A stretch of 64,000 bases of DNA from Paludibacteraceae bacterium (GTDB taxonomy: Bacteria > Bacteroidota > Bacteroidia > Bacteroidales > Paludibacteraceae), in contig JAFXPK010000042.1 in the NCBI GenBank assembly GCA_017527905.1, forward strand, positions 28,059-92,058, read 5' to 3'. The stretch's first letter is position 1. Every line of letters begins with the position of its first letter. The notes beneath the pieces are model-generated. The model was given only the letters and a program-made list of their open reading frames with translations. It had not been told where the DNA came from and ran no database searches. A program made the translations under genes and the position numbers. This document shows positions 35,760-44,584 of this stretch, one piece after another.

Positions 35760-36593
35760 TTAATCCTCAGACACTTCAAACTTGCTAGCCACCTTTGCGT
35801 TCAAAGCCTCACCATCAACGCTGGTTTTACTCTTCTTAGCAGTAGTTCTCTTTCTCTCCTTCTTTTGCTCAGGAGCCTCAGCAGCCTCATTCTCCTCCTT
35901 CTCGACCTTTCTCTCGTCCAAGCCTTCCTTGATGGCGCCGCACAAAGCGTTCAAGATAACCTCAACAGACTTTGTAGCATCATCGTTAGCAGGGATAACG
36001 AAATCAACATCGTTAGGGTTAGAGTTCGTGTCCACGATTCCATACACAGGGATACCCAATCTCTTAGCCTCTCTTACGGCGATGTTCTCCTTCGTCACGT
36101 CAACAACGAACAAAGCGGAAGGAAGACGGGTCATATCAGCGATACTACCCAAGTTCTTCTCCAACTTAGCTCTTTGGCGGGAGATCTGGAGTTTCTCACG
36201 CTTAGAAAGGTTATCGAAAGTTCCGTCGTTAGACAATTTATCGATAGAAGACATCTTCCTAACGGCCTTACGGATGGTTGGGAAGTTCGTCAACATACCG
36301 CCGGCCCATCTTTCAGTAACGAAAGGCATGGAAACCTCGGCAGCCTTGTCCGCAACGACTTGTTTAGCCTGTTTCTTAGTTGCAACAAAAAGAATCTTCT
36401 TGCCCGATTTTGCAACTTGTTTCAAAGCAGCAGCAGCTTCATCTATTTTTACGACAGTCTTGTGAAGATCAATAATATGGATACCATTACGAGTCATGAA
36501 GATATAAGGTTCCATTGCTGGGTTCCACTTTCTTTTCAAGTGACCGAAGTGACATCCAGCCTCTAATAACTCATCAAAATTAGTTCTTGACAT
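35760..36593 (-). CDS. rpsB: 30S ribosomal protein uS2
   Basis: 277-residue small-subunit protein, with a charged C-terminal extension (about 225-277, rich in E and K) compared with the 241-residue E. coli protein. Family motifs GCHFGHLKRKWNPAM, AGGMLTNFPTIRK and PVYGIVDTNSNPNDVDFVIPANDDA are intact. It is separated from rpsI by 140 nt containing two inverted repeats, a likely leader. rpsB-tsf is the classic pair; here it is fused in one run with rplM-rpsI. Confidence 0.98.
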   Translation of the reverse strand: MSRTNFDELLEAGCHFGHLKRKWNPAMEPYIFMTRNGIHIIDLHKTVVKIDEAAAALKQVAKSGKKILFVATKKQAKQVVADKAAEVSMPFVTERWAGGMLTNFPTIRKAVRKMSSIDKLSNDGTFDNLSKREKLQISRQRAKLEKNLGSIADMTRLPSALFVVDVTKENIAVREAKRLGIPVYGIVDTNSNPNDVDFVIPANDDATKSVEVILNALCGAIKEGLDERKVEKEENEAAEAPEQKKERKRTTAKKSKTSVDGEALNAKVASKFEVSED

Positions 36594-36733
36594 TTTCTTA
36601 AATTTTTTAATCGTTTACATTCTTGACTTAAACAACCGATCGGTAGTCCGACATCCGAAGTCCGACCGATTTAGATACTAAACGTACTCTCTCACGAAGC
36701 CATGCCAAACAAGTGGCAAGCCCCGTCCAAGCA
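36594..36733 (-). promoter_or_regulatory. Structured spacer upstream of rpsB, possible uS2 leader
   Basis: The 140-nt gap between rpsI and rpsB is long for this tight operon. On the minus strand it can form a hairpin TGCCA/TGGCA (36718-36703) and a longer one pairing AATCGGT with ACCGAT around two copies of TCGGA-type sequence (36671-36637). This placement suits an autoregulatory ribosomal protein leader or an internal promoter region. Structure inferred by eye only. Confidence 0.4.
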
Positions 36734-37120
36734 CTAACGTTTACTGAATTGGAATCTCTTTCTTGCTTTAGGACGACCTGGTTTCTTACGCTCAACCTCA
36801 CGGGAATCACGAGTCAAGAAGCCCTCACCCTTCAAAGCAGACTTGTTCTCAGCGTCAACCTTAACCAATGCGCGGGCGATAGCCAAACGCAAAGCCTCAG
36901 CCTGGCCCTTGAAACCACCACCATCCAAAATCGCCTTCACATCAAACTTACCAGCGACATTGATAGCGTTCAAAGGTTGCTTTACAACATATTGCAAAAT
37001 CCCGGAAGGGAAGTACACAGTAACATCTTTATTGTTGATGGTGATCTTGCCATCACCCTCAGAAAGGTAAACGCGTGCAATAGCAGCTTTTCTTCTACCT
37101 ACGGCATTAACTACTTCCAT
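36734..37120 (-). CDS. rpsI: 30S ribosomal protein uS9
   Basis: 128-residue small-subunit protein whose basic C-terminal tail reaches the P-site tRNA. N-terminal GRRKAAIARVYL and C-terminal tail rich in R and K ending KRFQFSKR, the universal -SKR end. GGGFKGQAEALRLAIARAL is intact. Starts 4 nt after the rplM stop, translationally close. Confidence 0.98.
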   Translation of the reverse strand: MEVVNAVGRRKAAIARVYLSEGDGKITINNKDVTVYFPSGILQYVVKQPLNAINVAGKFDVKAILDGGGFKGQAEALRLAIARALVKVDAENKSALKGEGFLTRDSREVERKKPGRPKARKRFQFSKR

Positions 37121-37124
37121 GTTA

Positions 37125-37580
37125 TTACTTGATTGAGTTTAAATCGATATTTTTAGGTTGTTGAGCAGTTTGGTTGTGCTCGCTTCCAGCATAAACGTAA
37201 AGGTTGCCGAGGATGGCACTGCCAAGACGATTCTTAGGCAACATACCTTTAACGACTTTTCTGATAAGCTTTTCCGGACTCTTCTGCAAGAGATCACCAG
37301 GAGTAAACTCCCTTTGACCACCCGGATAACCCGTAAATCTCAAATAAATACGGTCAGTAGCCTTGTTACCAGTGATTTTCACTTTAGCTGCGTTGATGAC
37401 AATCACATTGTCTCCGCAGTCTACATGCGGGGTGAAGTTTGGCTTGTACTTTCCTCTCAGAAGTTTCGCTACTTTTGACCCCAAACGTCCCAATGATTGG
37501 TCCGCCGCATCTACGACAACCCACTCCTTGTTTACGGTTGCCTTGTTAGCAGAAATGGTTTTAAAACTTAAAGTATCCAC
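37125..37580 (-). CDS. rplM: 50S ribosomal protein uL13
   Basis: 151-residue large-subunit protein. Motifs WVVVDAADQSLGRL, GDNVIVINAAKVKITGNK, YPGGQRE and the C-terminal VYAGSEHNQTAQQP mark uL13. First gene of the rplM-rpsI-rpsB-tsf run with a full promoter at 37677-37707 and a hairpin-bearing leader of about 90 nt. Confidence 0.98.
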   Translation of the reverse strand: MDTLSFKTISANKATVNKEWVVVDAADQSLGRLGSKVAKLLRGKYKPNFTPHVDCGDNVIVINAAKVKITGNKATDRIYLRFTGYPGGQREFTPGDLLQKSPEKLIRKVVKGMLPKNRLGSAILGNLYVYAGSEHNQTAQQPKNIDLNSIK

Positions 37581-37617
37581 TTTAATTTGTTTTTAATTAG
37601 TTAATTAATCTTTCACG

Positions 37618-37650
37618 TTGCCTTCAGCTTCGGGCAAGCCTACGGCATTT
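37618..37650 (-). promoter_or_regulatory. Hairpin in the rplM leader
   Basis: Within the ~90-nt leader, minus-strand TGCC...GGCA encloses an inner AGGCTT/AAGCT stem with loop GCCCG. Its position between promoter and rplM resembles autoregulatory uL13 leaders known in other phyla. Homology to them is not shown. Confidence 0.4.
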
Positions 37651-37676
37651 GACTATTTTGGATAATAAATCGACCG

Positions 37677-37707
37677 CGAATTTACCCTTAATTTTTCAAA
37701 CTACAAA
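37677..37707 (-). promoter_or_regulatory. Promoter of rplM-rpsI-rpsB-tsf
   Basis: Minus-strand -33 TTTG (37707-37704), 19-nt spacer, -7 TAAATTCG (37684-37677). The -7 ends TTCG like those of glyA, tkt and dnaX. Confidence 0.7.
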
Positions 37708-37786
37708 ATCTTTCAGGCTTGATTTTTCCCTATCCTATAAATATACGCCACGGAGGAGTTTCTCCAGATTGGTCTTTCCCCCAATC

Positions 37787-37812
37787 ATTTACTATTTAAC
37801 GATTTACGATTT
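37787..37812. repeat. 26-bp AT-rich dispersed repeat, copy 1
   Basis: Matches the 26 bases at 47005-47030 with two differences (core ATTTACTATTTA then ATTTACGATTT). Both copies lie in intergenic spacers. Confidence 0.6.
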
Positions 37813-37884
37813 TCTTTTTCAGAGAGACAGAAAAACTGAGCGTATCCTTCCTCATCCATATTAAAAATCCGTGGCAGACATATA

Positions 37885-37921
37885 AACACAAAAGTGGAGG
37901 CAGGGGAACCCATACCTCCAC
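37885..37921 (-). terminator. gpmI terminator
   Basis: GTGGAGG (37894-37900) pairs with CCTCCAC (37915-37921) with an inner GGG/CCC; the minus strand continues TTTTGTGTTTATA. 86 nt after the gpmI stop. Confidence 0.7.
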
Positions 37922-38006
37922 AATCATGAAATATTTCCGGCAAGTCCTAAAAAGCCACCGATTCAACTAAACATTCTTCGGGAACGATTATCGGACCCGT
38001 TCAGCA

Positions 38007-39533
38007 TCAAAGCGTGATCAGATTCTTTCCTGTCATCTCCGCAGGTTGTTGAAGGCCCAACAACGCACAGATGGAAGGTGCCACGTCCGCCAACTTTCCA
38101 TCCACCACTTTCGCCGATTTATTGTCGCTCACATAAACGAACGGCACAGGGTTAAGCGAGTGTGCCGTATTAGGCGTGCCATCCGGATTGATTGCGTTGT
38201 CGCAATTACCGTGGTCGGCGATGATGATGACATCATATCCGTTCGCCTTGCAAGCCTCCACCGTGTCCTTCACGCAGTTATCGATGGCTACCACAGCCTT
38301 CTCAATGGCTGAGTAGATGCCGGTGTGACCCACCATGTCACCGTTAGCGTAGTTGACCACGATCCAGTCGTACTTCTTCGTGCCGATGGCCTCGACCAAC
38401 TTATCCTTCACCTCATAGGCGCTCATCTCCGGCTTCAAATCGTAAGTAGCCACCTTCGGGGAAGGGACAAGGATTCTATCCTCCGCTTCGTACGGAGCCT
38501 CACGTCCACCGTTGAAGAAGAAGGTTACATGAGCGTACTTCTCCGTCTCGGCGATATGCAACTGTTTCATACCGGCCTTGGAAACGACCTCGCCGAGTGT
38601 GTTCATCACATTCTCCTTATTAAAGAGGATATGCACACCCGTGAAGGAAGCATCATATGGAGTCATGCAGTAGTATTGAAGTCCCTTGATAGTCTTCATG
38701 CCAGCCTCAGGCATGTCTTTTTGAGTCAACACGATGGTCAACTCCTTCGCACGGTCGTTACGATAGTTGAAGAAGATAACGACATCGCCCTCTTGGATTG
38801 TTCCGACAGGCTTGCCGTTCTCCACCCTGGCGATAGGTTTGATGAACTCGTCGGTCACGCCATCCGCGTAAGACTCCTCCATCGCCTTCACCATATCGGT
38901 GCAAGGTTTTCCCTTTCCTTCGATCAGCAAGTCGTAAGCTTCCTTGATGCGCTCCCAACGTTTGTCACGGTCCATCGCATAGAAACGGCCGATGATGGAA
39001 GCGATCTTACCTGTGTTCTTCGCCAGCTGGGCCTCCAATTGCTCGATGAAGCCCTTACCGCTCTTAGGGTCAGTGTCACGACCATCCATGAAGCAGTGCA
39101 CAAAAGTCTTATCCAAACCGTAAGCCTTAGAGATCTCGATCAATTTGAACAAATGGTCCAAAGAGGAATGCACACCTCCGTTGGAGACCAAGCCCATGAA
39201 GTGGATCTGCTTGCCATTATCCTTCGCATAAGAGAATGCGCTCTTGATTTCAGGGTTGTCCATGATGGTACCCTCCTTACAAGCCATGTTAATCTTCACC
39301 AAATCCTGGTAAACGACACGGCCAGCACCGATGTTCAGGTGTCCCACCTCCGAGTTACCCATCTGTCCGTCTGGCAAACCCACGAATTCGCCGCAAGCCT
39401 GCAACTGGGAATATGGATAATTTTTCAATAACGAATCCCAATAAGGAGTTGGGGTTGAAGCGATCACATCAGACTTTGTCTTGTTTCCGAATCCCCAACC
39501 ATCGAGGATCATCAATAATACTTTCTTACTCAT
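38007..39533 (-). CDS. gpmI: 2,3-bisphosphoglycerate-independent phosphoglycerate mutase
   Basis: Glycolytic/gluconeogenic mutase interconverting 3- and 2-phosphoglycerate, manganese-dependent, alkaline phosphatase superfamily. 508 residues. The phosphoserine nucleophile is in [17 protein letters not shown]; metal ligands include LMILDGWG (Asp), [10 protein letters not shown] and [10 protein letters not shown]. Last gene of the hisI-ftsE-metF-small membrane protein-gpmI run, 19 nt after the preceding gene. Terminator at 37885. Confidence 0.97.
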   Translation of the reverse strand: MSKKVLLMILDGWGFGNKTKSDVIASTPTPYWDSLLKNYPYSQLQACGEFVGLPDGQMGNSEVGHLNIGAGRVVYQDLVKINMACKEGTIMDNPEIKSAFSYAKDNGKQIHFMGLVSNGGVHSSLDHLFKLIEISKAYGLDKTFVHCFMDGRDTDPKSGKGFIEQLEAQLAKNTGKIASIIGRFYAMDRDKRWERIKEAYDLLIEGKGKPCTDMVKAMEESYADGVTDEFIKPIARVENGKPVGTIQEGDVVIFFNYRNDRAKELTIVLTQKDMPEAGMKTIKGLQYYCMTPYDASFTGVHILFNKENVMNTLGEVVSKAGMKQLHIAETEKYAHVTFFFNGGREAPYEAEDRILVPSPKVATYDLKPEMSAYEVKDKLVEAIGTKKYDWIVVNYANGDMVGHTGIYSAIEKAVVAIDNCVKDTVEACKANGYDVIIIADHGNCDNAINPDGTPNTAHSLNPVPFVYVSDNKSAKVVDGKLADVAPSICALLGLQQPAEMTGKNLITL

Positions 39534-39552
39534 CTTTTTTTATGTTAATAAA

Positions 39553-39855
39553 TTATTTATTCATCATCTCTTCACGCACAGGCTGCTCCATCTCCACCTT
39601 TTCGTCGACAGACTCCTCATAGGAAGTATCCTCCGCCCACGACTTGAACCGTTTCATTCTCCGCACGGAGGTTTCAGTCTGTGCGCCATGGTTATCTTCC
39701 GAAACATAATCATCGGAAGACCGTCCGCTATCGCCTTTAGAAACGAGTCCCTTGAACATATTGAACACCCCCCCCAACAATTTTCCCGCGATTCCTAAGA
39801 AACCGAAGAAGAGGAAGAGCCCCATCATCAATATGAACAAAATTAAAGTACCCAT
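39553..39855 (-). CDS. Small single-pass membrane protein, DUF4834-like
   Basis: 100 residues: one N-terminal hydrophobic helix (about 3-25, rich in F, L and G), then a hydrophilic acidic tail with many E, S and D. I believe it resembles the DUF4834 family of Bacteroidetes, but this is from memory of its shape and operon setting, not a search. It sits between metF (13 nt) and gpmI (19 nt) on the same strand. No function can be read. Confidence 0.75.
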   Translation of the reverse strand: MGTLILFILMMGLFLFFGFLGIAGKLLGGVFNMFKGLVSKGDSGRSSDDYVSEDNHGAQTETSVRRMKRFKSWAEDTSYEESVDEKVEMEQPVREEMMNK

Positions 39856-39868
39856 TTCGATTCAACTA

Positions 39869-40825
39869 TCAAAAGACACGTTTCGCAATTTCCTTAACGC
39901 TTCTCGGATTAGACATCGTATAGAAGTGGATGCTAGGCGCCCCATGCGTCCGGAGCTCCTTCGCCTGCATAGTACACCATTCGATACCGACATTGCGGGC
40001 ATCCTCATCGTTTTTACACTTCCGCAATTCATCCGCCAGATCCCGAGGCAAGTCCACATGGAAGGTCCTCGGCAAGACGGTGAGCTGCTTCATGGTGGTG
40101 ATAGGTTTAAGTCCCGGCACGATAGGCACGTTGATTCCCTCCCGCCTGCACAGCGCCTCGAACTCGAAGAACTTCGCATTATCGAAGAACATCTGAGTGA
40201 CAATATATTCCGCGCCATTCTCCACCTTCTTCTTCAACCAATACATATCGGAATCGACATTGGGCGCCTCCTCGTGTTTTTCGGGATAACCCGCCACCCC
40301 ATAGGTGAAGAATTTCATGCGTTCCCGTTTTTGTTTGGTGCCGTCCAAGAAATAGCCCTCGTTAAAACGGTTGATCTGCTCCTGCAGTTCGGACGCATGG
40401 GCATAACCCTCCTCATTAGGCATGGAGACATTCTCCAACTTGGCCCGATCTCCTCTCAGCAACAACAAATCATAAATACCCAAGAAATCGAGGTCGATCA
40501 ACACATACTCGGTCTCCTCCTTGGAGAAGCCACTGCAAAGGATATGAGGGACCACCTCAATGTTATATTTAGACTTAATGGCCGCCGCGATGGCCACAGT
40601 ACCCGGACGCTGACGCACCCGCTCACACTGGTACAAACCATTTTCCAGCGCGCGGTAGACCAACTGGCTACGGTGGGTGGTGATATCAATATATTGAGGG
40701 TCGAATTCCAACAGCTGGTCGATCGTGTCGTAAATAGCCTCAATACCATTTCCCTTCAGCGGCGGCAGAATCTCGAACGAAAAAGCCGTCTTCTTACTGT
40801 TCAAAATTAAATCCCTGACGCTCAT
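39869..40825 (-). CDS. metF: Methylenetetrahydrofolate reductase
   Basis: FAD enzyme reducing 5,10-methylene-THF to 5-methyl-THF for methionine synthesis. 318 residues from Met at 40825, which aligns best with the family start (SFEILPPLKG near residue 20) and lies 4 nt after the ftsE stop; a start at 40840 would overlap ftsE by 11 nt. TIM-barrel motifs: ITTHRSQL, HILCSGFSKEE, LLRGD, AEYIVTQMFFDN and PGLKPI. Works downstream of glyA. Operon member. Confidence 0.96.
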   Translation of the reverse strand: MSVRDLILNSKKTAFSFEILPPLKGNGIEAIYDTIDQLLEFDPQYIDITTHRSQLVYRALENGLYQCERVRQRPGTVAIAAAIKSKYNIEVVPHILCSGFSKEETEYVLIDLDFLGIYDLLLLRGDRAKLENVSMPNEEGYAHASELQEQINRFNEGYFLDGTKQKRERMKFFTYGVAGYPEKHEEAPNVDSDMYWLKKKVENGAEYIVTQMFFDNAKFFEFEALCRREGINVPIVPGLKPITTMKQLTVLPRTFHVDLPRDLADELRKCKNDEDARNVGIEWCTMQAKELRTHGAPSIHFYTMSNPRSVKEIAKRVF

Positions 40826-40829
40826 CCTA

Positions 40830-41525
40830 TCACTCCTCATATAATCGGTTAGACTCCGTCACGCCCTCCGTCACGACACCATTCTCGAAATGAAGGATTC
40901 TGGACCCCGGCGTGCTTTCCGCGATCTGTGTTCTATGGGTAGCCATAATGACCGCAGTCTTCTCCTTGGCGATTTGGCGGAAAAGCTGCATGAGGTCATT
41001 CGCCGTAATCGGGTCAAGATTACCCGTCGGCTCATCCGCCAAGATAATCTTCGGTTTATTCAGCAAAGCCCTTGCTATGACGACACGTTGTTGCTCACCA
41101 CCAGACAATTCGTGAGGCATACGATAACCCTTATTGGTCATACCCACGTAATTGAGGACCTCCGCGATGCGGCTTTCGATTTCCTCCTTCGAGCGTTTCC
41201 CCGTCGCCTTCAACACGAATTCGAGGTTCGCATGAACATTTCTATCAGAAAGCAATTGGAAATCCTGGAACACGATGCCAAGCTGTCTACGTAGCATCGG
41301 TATCTGTTTCAGTTTCATGTTGCGCAGGTCGAAGTCCAATACTTTCGCCTCACCGGACGATATAATCGCCTCGTAATAAAGCGATTTCAGGAACGTACTT
41401 TTACCGCTGCCCACCCGTCCTAGCAAGAAAACGAGGTCGCCCTCGTTCACCGTCACGCAGACATTCTTCAAGACGGTCTGTTCTTGGCGGTTGACGCACA
41501 CATTATTGAAATCAATGACAGCCAT
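40830..41525 (-). CDS. ftsE: FtsE-type ABC transporter ATP-binding protein
   Basis: 231-residue ABC ATPase. Walker [11 protein letters not shown]-loop VFQDFQLL, signature LSGGEQQRV, Walker [14 protein letters not shown]-loop MATH. The FtsE/LolD-like subgroup is the best match; in FtsE its partner FtsX activates peptidoglycan hydrolases at division. No ftsX gene lies next to it (metF follows), which is usual for Bacteroidetes, so the FtsE assignment is by sequence character and is less certain than ATPase identity. 21 nt after hisI. Confidence 0.87.
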   Translation of the reverse strand: MAVIDFNNVCVNRQEQTVLKNVCVTVNEGDLVFLLGRVGSGKSTFLKSLYYEAIISSGEAKVLDFDLRNMKLKQIPMLRRQLGIVFQDFQLLSDRNVHANLEFVLKATGKRSKEEIESRIAEVLNYVGMTNKGYRMPHELSGGEQQRVVIARALLNKPKIILADEPTGNLDPITANDLMQLFRQIAKEKTAVIMATHRTQIAESTPGSRILHFENGVVTEGVTESNRLYEE

Positions 41526-41546
41526 TATATTCTATATTCTTTATAT

Positions 41547-41876
41547 TTACTCGTTAACTTCCCCCCAGCAAGTGTCCGTGCCCGTATGACACACAGGGCC
41601 GACAGGATGCACCTTCACCAAAAGGGTATCCTTGTCACAATCCTCCTTCAAGGAGACAAGGTTAAGGAAATTACCACTGGTTTCGCCTTTGGTCCACAGA
41701 CATTTCCTTGTGCGGCTATAGAAAGTCACCTTTCCAGTCTGAATCGTCTTTTCCAGCGCCTCCTTGTTCATGTACCCCAACATCAGCACGACACGGGTGT
41801 CGGCATCCTGCACAATGGCAGGTATCAAGCCGCCACATTTCTCAAAGTCCAATATTGAAACAATATCTTGCATCAT
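41547..41876 (-). CDS. hisI: Phosphoribosyl-AMP cyclohydrolase, stand-alone
   Basis: Third step of histidine synthesis: opens the adenine ring of PR-AMP. 109 residues covering only the HisI domain, with [26 protein letters not shown] and the metal-binding cysteines in [14 protein letters not shown]. The HisE pyrophosphohydrolase domain usually fused in Bacteroidetes (HisIE, about 200 residues) is absent: the frame stops five residues after the last HisI motif. It is also outside any his operon and heads the hisI-ftsE-metF-gpmI run. A start at Met2 (41873) is equally likely. Promoter -7 at 41890. Confidence 0.93.
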   Translation of the reverse strand: MMQDIVSILDFEKCGGLIPAIVQDADTRVVLMLGYMNKEALEKTIQTGKVTFYSRTRKCLWTKGETSGNFLNLVSLKEDCDKDTLLVKVHPVGPVCHTGTDTCWGEVNE

Positions 41877-41889
41877 GTATAGTTTTTTG

Positions 41890-41897
41890 CAAAGATA
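41890..41897 (-). promoter_or_regulatory. -7 element of the hisI-ftsE-metF-gpmI run
   Basis: Minus-strand TATCTTTG, the best form of TAnnTTTG, 13 nt before the hisI start, giving a very short leader. No -33 TTTG at the right distance. Confidence 0.5.
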
Positions 41898-41982
41898 CTA
41901 ATTTTTTTGTTTATACACATCACTACGGAAGGTTCAGCCAACCGACGCACACAAAAACCACTTCGGAATATATACTACAGAC

Positions 41983-42013
41983 TTGCACAATGACAAAAAA
42001 ATCTATTACTTTG
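41983..42013 (+). promoter_or_regulatory. Possible promoter of the LtaS-like gene
   Basis: TTG (41983-41985), 21-nt spacer, TACTTTG (42007-42013; one base short of the -7 consensus). 59 nt before the ATG. Confidence 0.45.
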
Positions 42014-42072
42014 CAGAATCGAAAAAAACATATATCTCTATATAAACGTACAAACCTAAAACAAACAAACAA

Positions 42073-43857
42073 ATGGACTTTAAAAATTTAGTCTCTAACC
42101 TAAAGGATTTAGCCGACAAAATCAAGGTGGCAATCCCCGAGAAATGGGACAAGAAGTACACAATTTTCGTGTCGGCATTTTTCTTCTCTGTGCTACTAAA
42201 ACTTGCGTTGTTTACGCTGAAAGTAAACGGCAGTTTATATTTTTCATCGGGACTGGATGACTCACCCGTACTGAATTTCCTAATGAGTTATTCAATCTAT
42301 GCGGGAGTTGCGTTACTGTTTGTGGCGCTAGGAGCATTCTCTAAATATTTTTGGCCAGCATTTGCGCTAGACCTCATCCTGGACATCTGGATTTTGGCGG
42401 ACTTAATCAGCCTGCGAGCCCATGGCATTATGATTACAGGATATGACTTCAGAATCGTCAGCAACATGGATGGATTCTGGGATAGCCTCTTCGCCTTTAT
42501 CAAGTTCTCGGATTTGTTGTTATTCATTTCAACAGGAGCTTTCATATACATCTATATAAAGTTCTTCAAGCCTTTCCACAGAAGATGGATTACAGGTCTG
42601 ATTCTATTGATCATATCCATTCCATTGCTAATCATGAAACCGATCAGGTTCAACAAACTATGGGGCATGCCTGTCAACATCTTCGACCAGATGAATATAA
42701 CAGGCGAAGGTCGTGAAATTTTCTCAACGGACTACACCATATTTTTGGACCTCATATCGGAAGTGAGATTCTGTAACTCGTTAGATGATATACCAAAACA
42801 TGTGGAATTAACAAACGAGGAGAAAGAAGAGATCAACGCCTTCATGATAAAACCGGAAAAGAAAGACACTTCTCTCCGAGACAATCTGATGATTCTCTTT
42901 GTGGAAAGCATGGAGGGATGGACTCTTAACAACAGCATAAACGGGCAAGAAATCACACCGAACTTCAACGCTCTCGCAAAAAGGAATGCCCTATACGGAG
43001 AGAAGATGTGCCCACAAACACAAAGGGGGTCATCCAGTGACGCACAACTATTGGTTAACACGGGCCTCATGCCTCTAATATACGAGGCGACTTGCTTCGC
43101 CTACGAAAACAACTTCTACTATTCAATTGGTGACGCCATGATGAGACAGGGGTCAAAGAACGTAATGATGATCCCAACAAAACCTTCAGCATGGAACCAA
43201 TCCCGTATATCCAAGCCATGGGGATTCCCTACATTACATGGGCAAGACTACTCCGACAAAGAGTTGTTCGAAGACTTGGCTAGAACATTCGACTCCCTGC
43301 CAGAACCATTCTGCTTAGAGGCTGTAACAATGGCTTCGCACGCACCATTCTGGAAATATGCAGGATTCTCCGAACTAGACATTCCAGCAGGGCTTCCACC
43401 ACTCAAGGAGTACTACATCAAGAGCTTGAATTACACCGACAAATGTTTTGGTGAATTCATAGAGAAAATCAAAGACAGCCCTAAATTCGCAAACACAACC
43501 TTTGTTATCGTAGGAGACCACTGCGTATTCAGCGACAGGGAAGAATTTGATCAATCAGAAATAGGCCGCACGCTTAACGCAAACAGAGGTTTCTTTGTTC
43601 CTTTCGTCATATCTTCGCCTAACAACATCGCAAAATCGAAGGAAATAACAGACACCACCTACCAATGCGACATCTATCCAACGCTCTTAAGCTTATTCAA
43701 GCTGGACAACTATCCATGGAGAGGTTTCGGCTGCGACATGACGAAAAAAATCGAAAGGAATAATGTAATTGAAAGTGGACGTGCGAACGGAATCTCCGAG
43801 AGAATCATCAAAAACGACTACTTCAGAACGCTGGAGGAAAGCGAGACTCAAAAGTAA
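42073..43857 (+). CDS. LtaS-like sulfatase/phosphoglycerol transferase family membrane protein
   Basis: 594 residues. N-terminal part (about 30-205) holds five membrane helices; the rest is an alkaline phosphatase superfamily domain in the periplasm (about 260-580). Active-site features: NLMILFVESMEGW (metal Glu), PNFNALAKR, the nucleophile region QTQRGSSSDAQLLVNTG, and VIVGDHCVFSD (metal Asp/His). This is the layout of LtaS/OpgB/MdoB-type enzymes that move phosphoglycerol or phosphoethanolamine to a glycan or lipid. Bacteroidetes make no lipoteichoic acid, so modification of surface glycans or lipids is inferred. Stand-alone gene with its own terminator. Confidence 0.9.
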   Translation: MDFKNLVSNLKDLADKIKVAIPEKWDKKYTIFVSAFFFSVLLKLALFTLKVNGSLYFSSGLDDSPVLNFLMSYSIYAGVALLFVALGAFSKYFWPAFALDLILDIWILADLISLRAHGIMITGYDFRIVSNMDGFWDSLFAFIKFSDLLLFISTGAFIYIYIKFFKPFHRRWITGLILLIISIPLLIMKPIRFNKLWGMPVNIFDQMNITGEGREIFSTDYTIFLDLISEVRFCNSLDDIPKHVELTNEEKEEINAFMIKPEKKDTSLRDNLMILFVESMEGWTLNNSINGQEITPNFNALAKRNALYGEKMCPQTQRGSSSDAQLLVNTGLMPLIYEATCFAYENNFYYSIGDAMMRQGSKNVMMIPTKPSAWNQSRISKPWGFPTLHGQDYSDKELFEDLARTFDSLPEPFCLEAVTMASHAPFWKYAGFSELDIPAGLPPLKEYYIKSLNYTDKCFGEFIEKIKDSPKFANTTFVIVGDHCVFSDREEFDQSEIGRTLNANRGFFVPFVISSPNNIAKSKEITDTTYQCDIYPTLLSLFKLDNYPWRGFGCDMTKKIERNNVIESGRANGISERIIKNDYFRTLEESETQK

Positions 43858-43888
43858 CACGACACAACACTGTTCTTAACAAAAAACG

Positions 43889-43925
43889 CAGGCGGTTCCC
43901 TTATTGAGGACCGCCTGTTCTTTGT
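43889..43925 (+). terminator. Terminator of the LtaS-like gene
   Basis: CAGGCGGT (43889-43896) pairs with ACCGCCTG (43910-43917), loop of 13 nt partly paired, followed by TTCTTTG. 32 nt after the stop. Confidence 0.75.
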
Positions 43926-44584
43926 ACAACAAAAAAAACAAAATATATACGGAACAAAAAAGGCGCAGCCAACATCAAAATTTGACCGCGCCCATACTTT
44001 TAGAAAACCTTCCCTTCTTTGCCTATAAATATGTGTTAAAGGTTCCTTTTTCACAGAACAGATCGGCCGTCAAACTATTGCCTGGCGGCCTCCCCGTCAT
44101 GTTTCATAATAGTGTATGTATATATAGGTTGCTTTTAATGTCCTACCTTTTATTTGTATGTAGCAAAGCCGTCATACCTGCAAGTAATCAAACATTACAG
44201 AATTGTATGTATAGAGATGTCACCCTGATTAAATACCCTCACAAAACATCATCAAAGAACCACTTCAAACGTCAGAAAAACTATCACTATATTCCGTCAT
44301 TGCTTACACTTGCAAATATATAGCCTTTTGATATTTCGGCATTATAAATTCATTTCAAAAACATATAGTTTTGCGTCAGGACGGGCGTTTGAGATGAATA
44401 AAAGTTAAGAGATAAAAATTAAGCGTTAAAAAATATGAAAGGAGTGCCCTATGCGATAATCGTGGATTTTTGGGGGACGAGAAAACCCCTCGAAAAAATT
44501 CCGCCATTTTTTCGCCAAAAAATTTGCTGGATTCATTTTTTATCATTTACTTTGCAGCACAAAGTTCTTTTTAAACTTACAAGA
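43926..44584. other. Intergenic stretch without a recognised gene
   Basis: About 660 bp. It contains an 8-bp inverted repeat GGCCGTCA/TGGCGGCC (44065-44072 with 44083-44090) not followed by a T-tract, and AT-rich sequence to 44584. No open frame with coding character. An in-frame upward extension of the next gene to 44435 is judged non-coding. It could hold an untranslated RNA, but nothing identifies one. Confidence 0.5.

Noticed and set aside
38325..39431. 368-codon open frame opposite gpmI
   Set aside because: Shadow of a conserved gene with strong codon bias; no motifs, no promoter.
44061..44095. Resemblance of TGCCTGGCGGCC to the 5' end of enterobacterial 5S rRNA
   Set aside because: Only 12 bases match, no 5S secondary structure or conserved CCGAAC loop follows, and no rRNA genes are near.
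44435..44584. 50-codon extension of the operon membrane protein
   Set aside because: Sequence is AT-rich with no coding character and the following Met begins the conserved-looking coiled and membrane segments.
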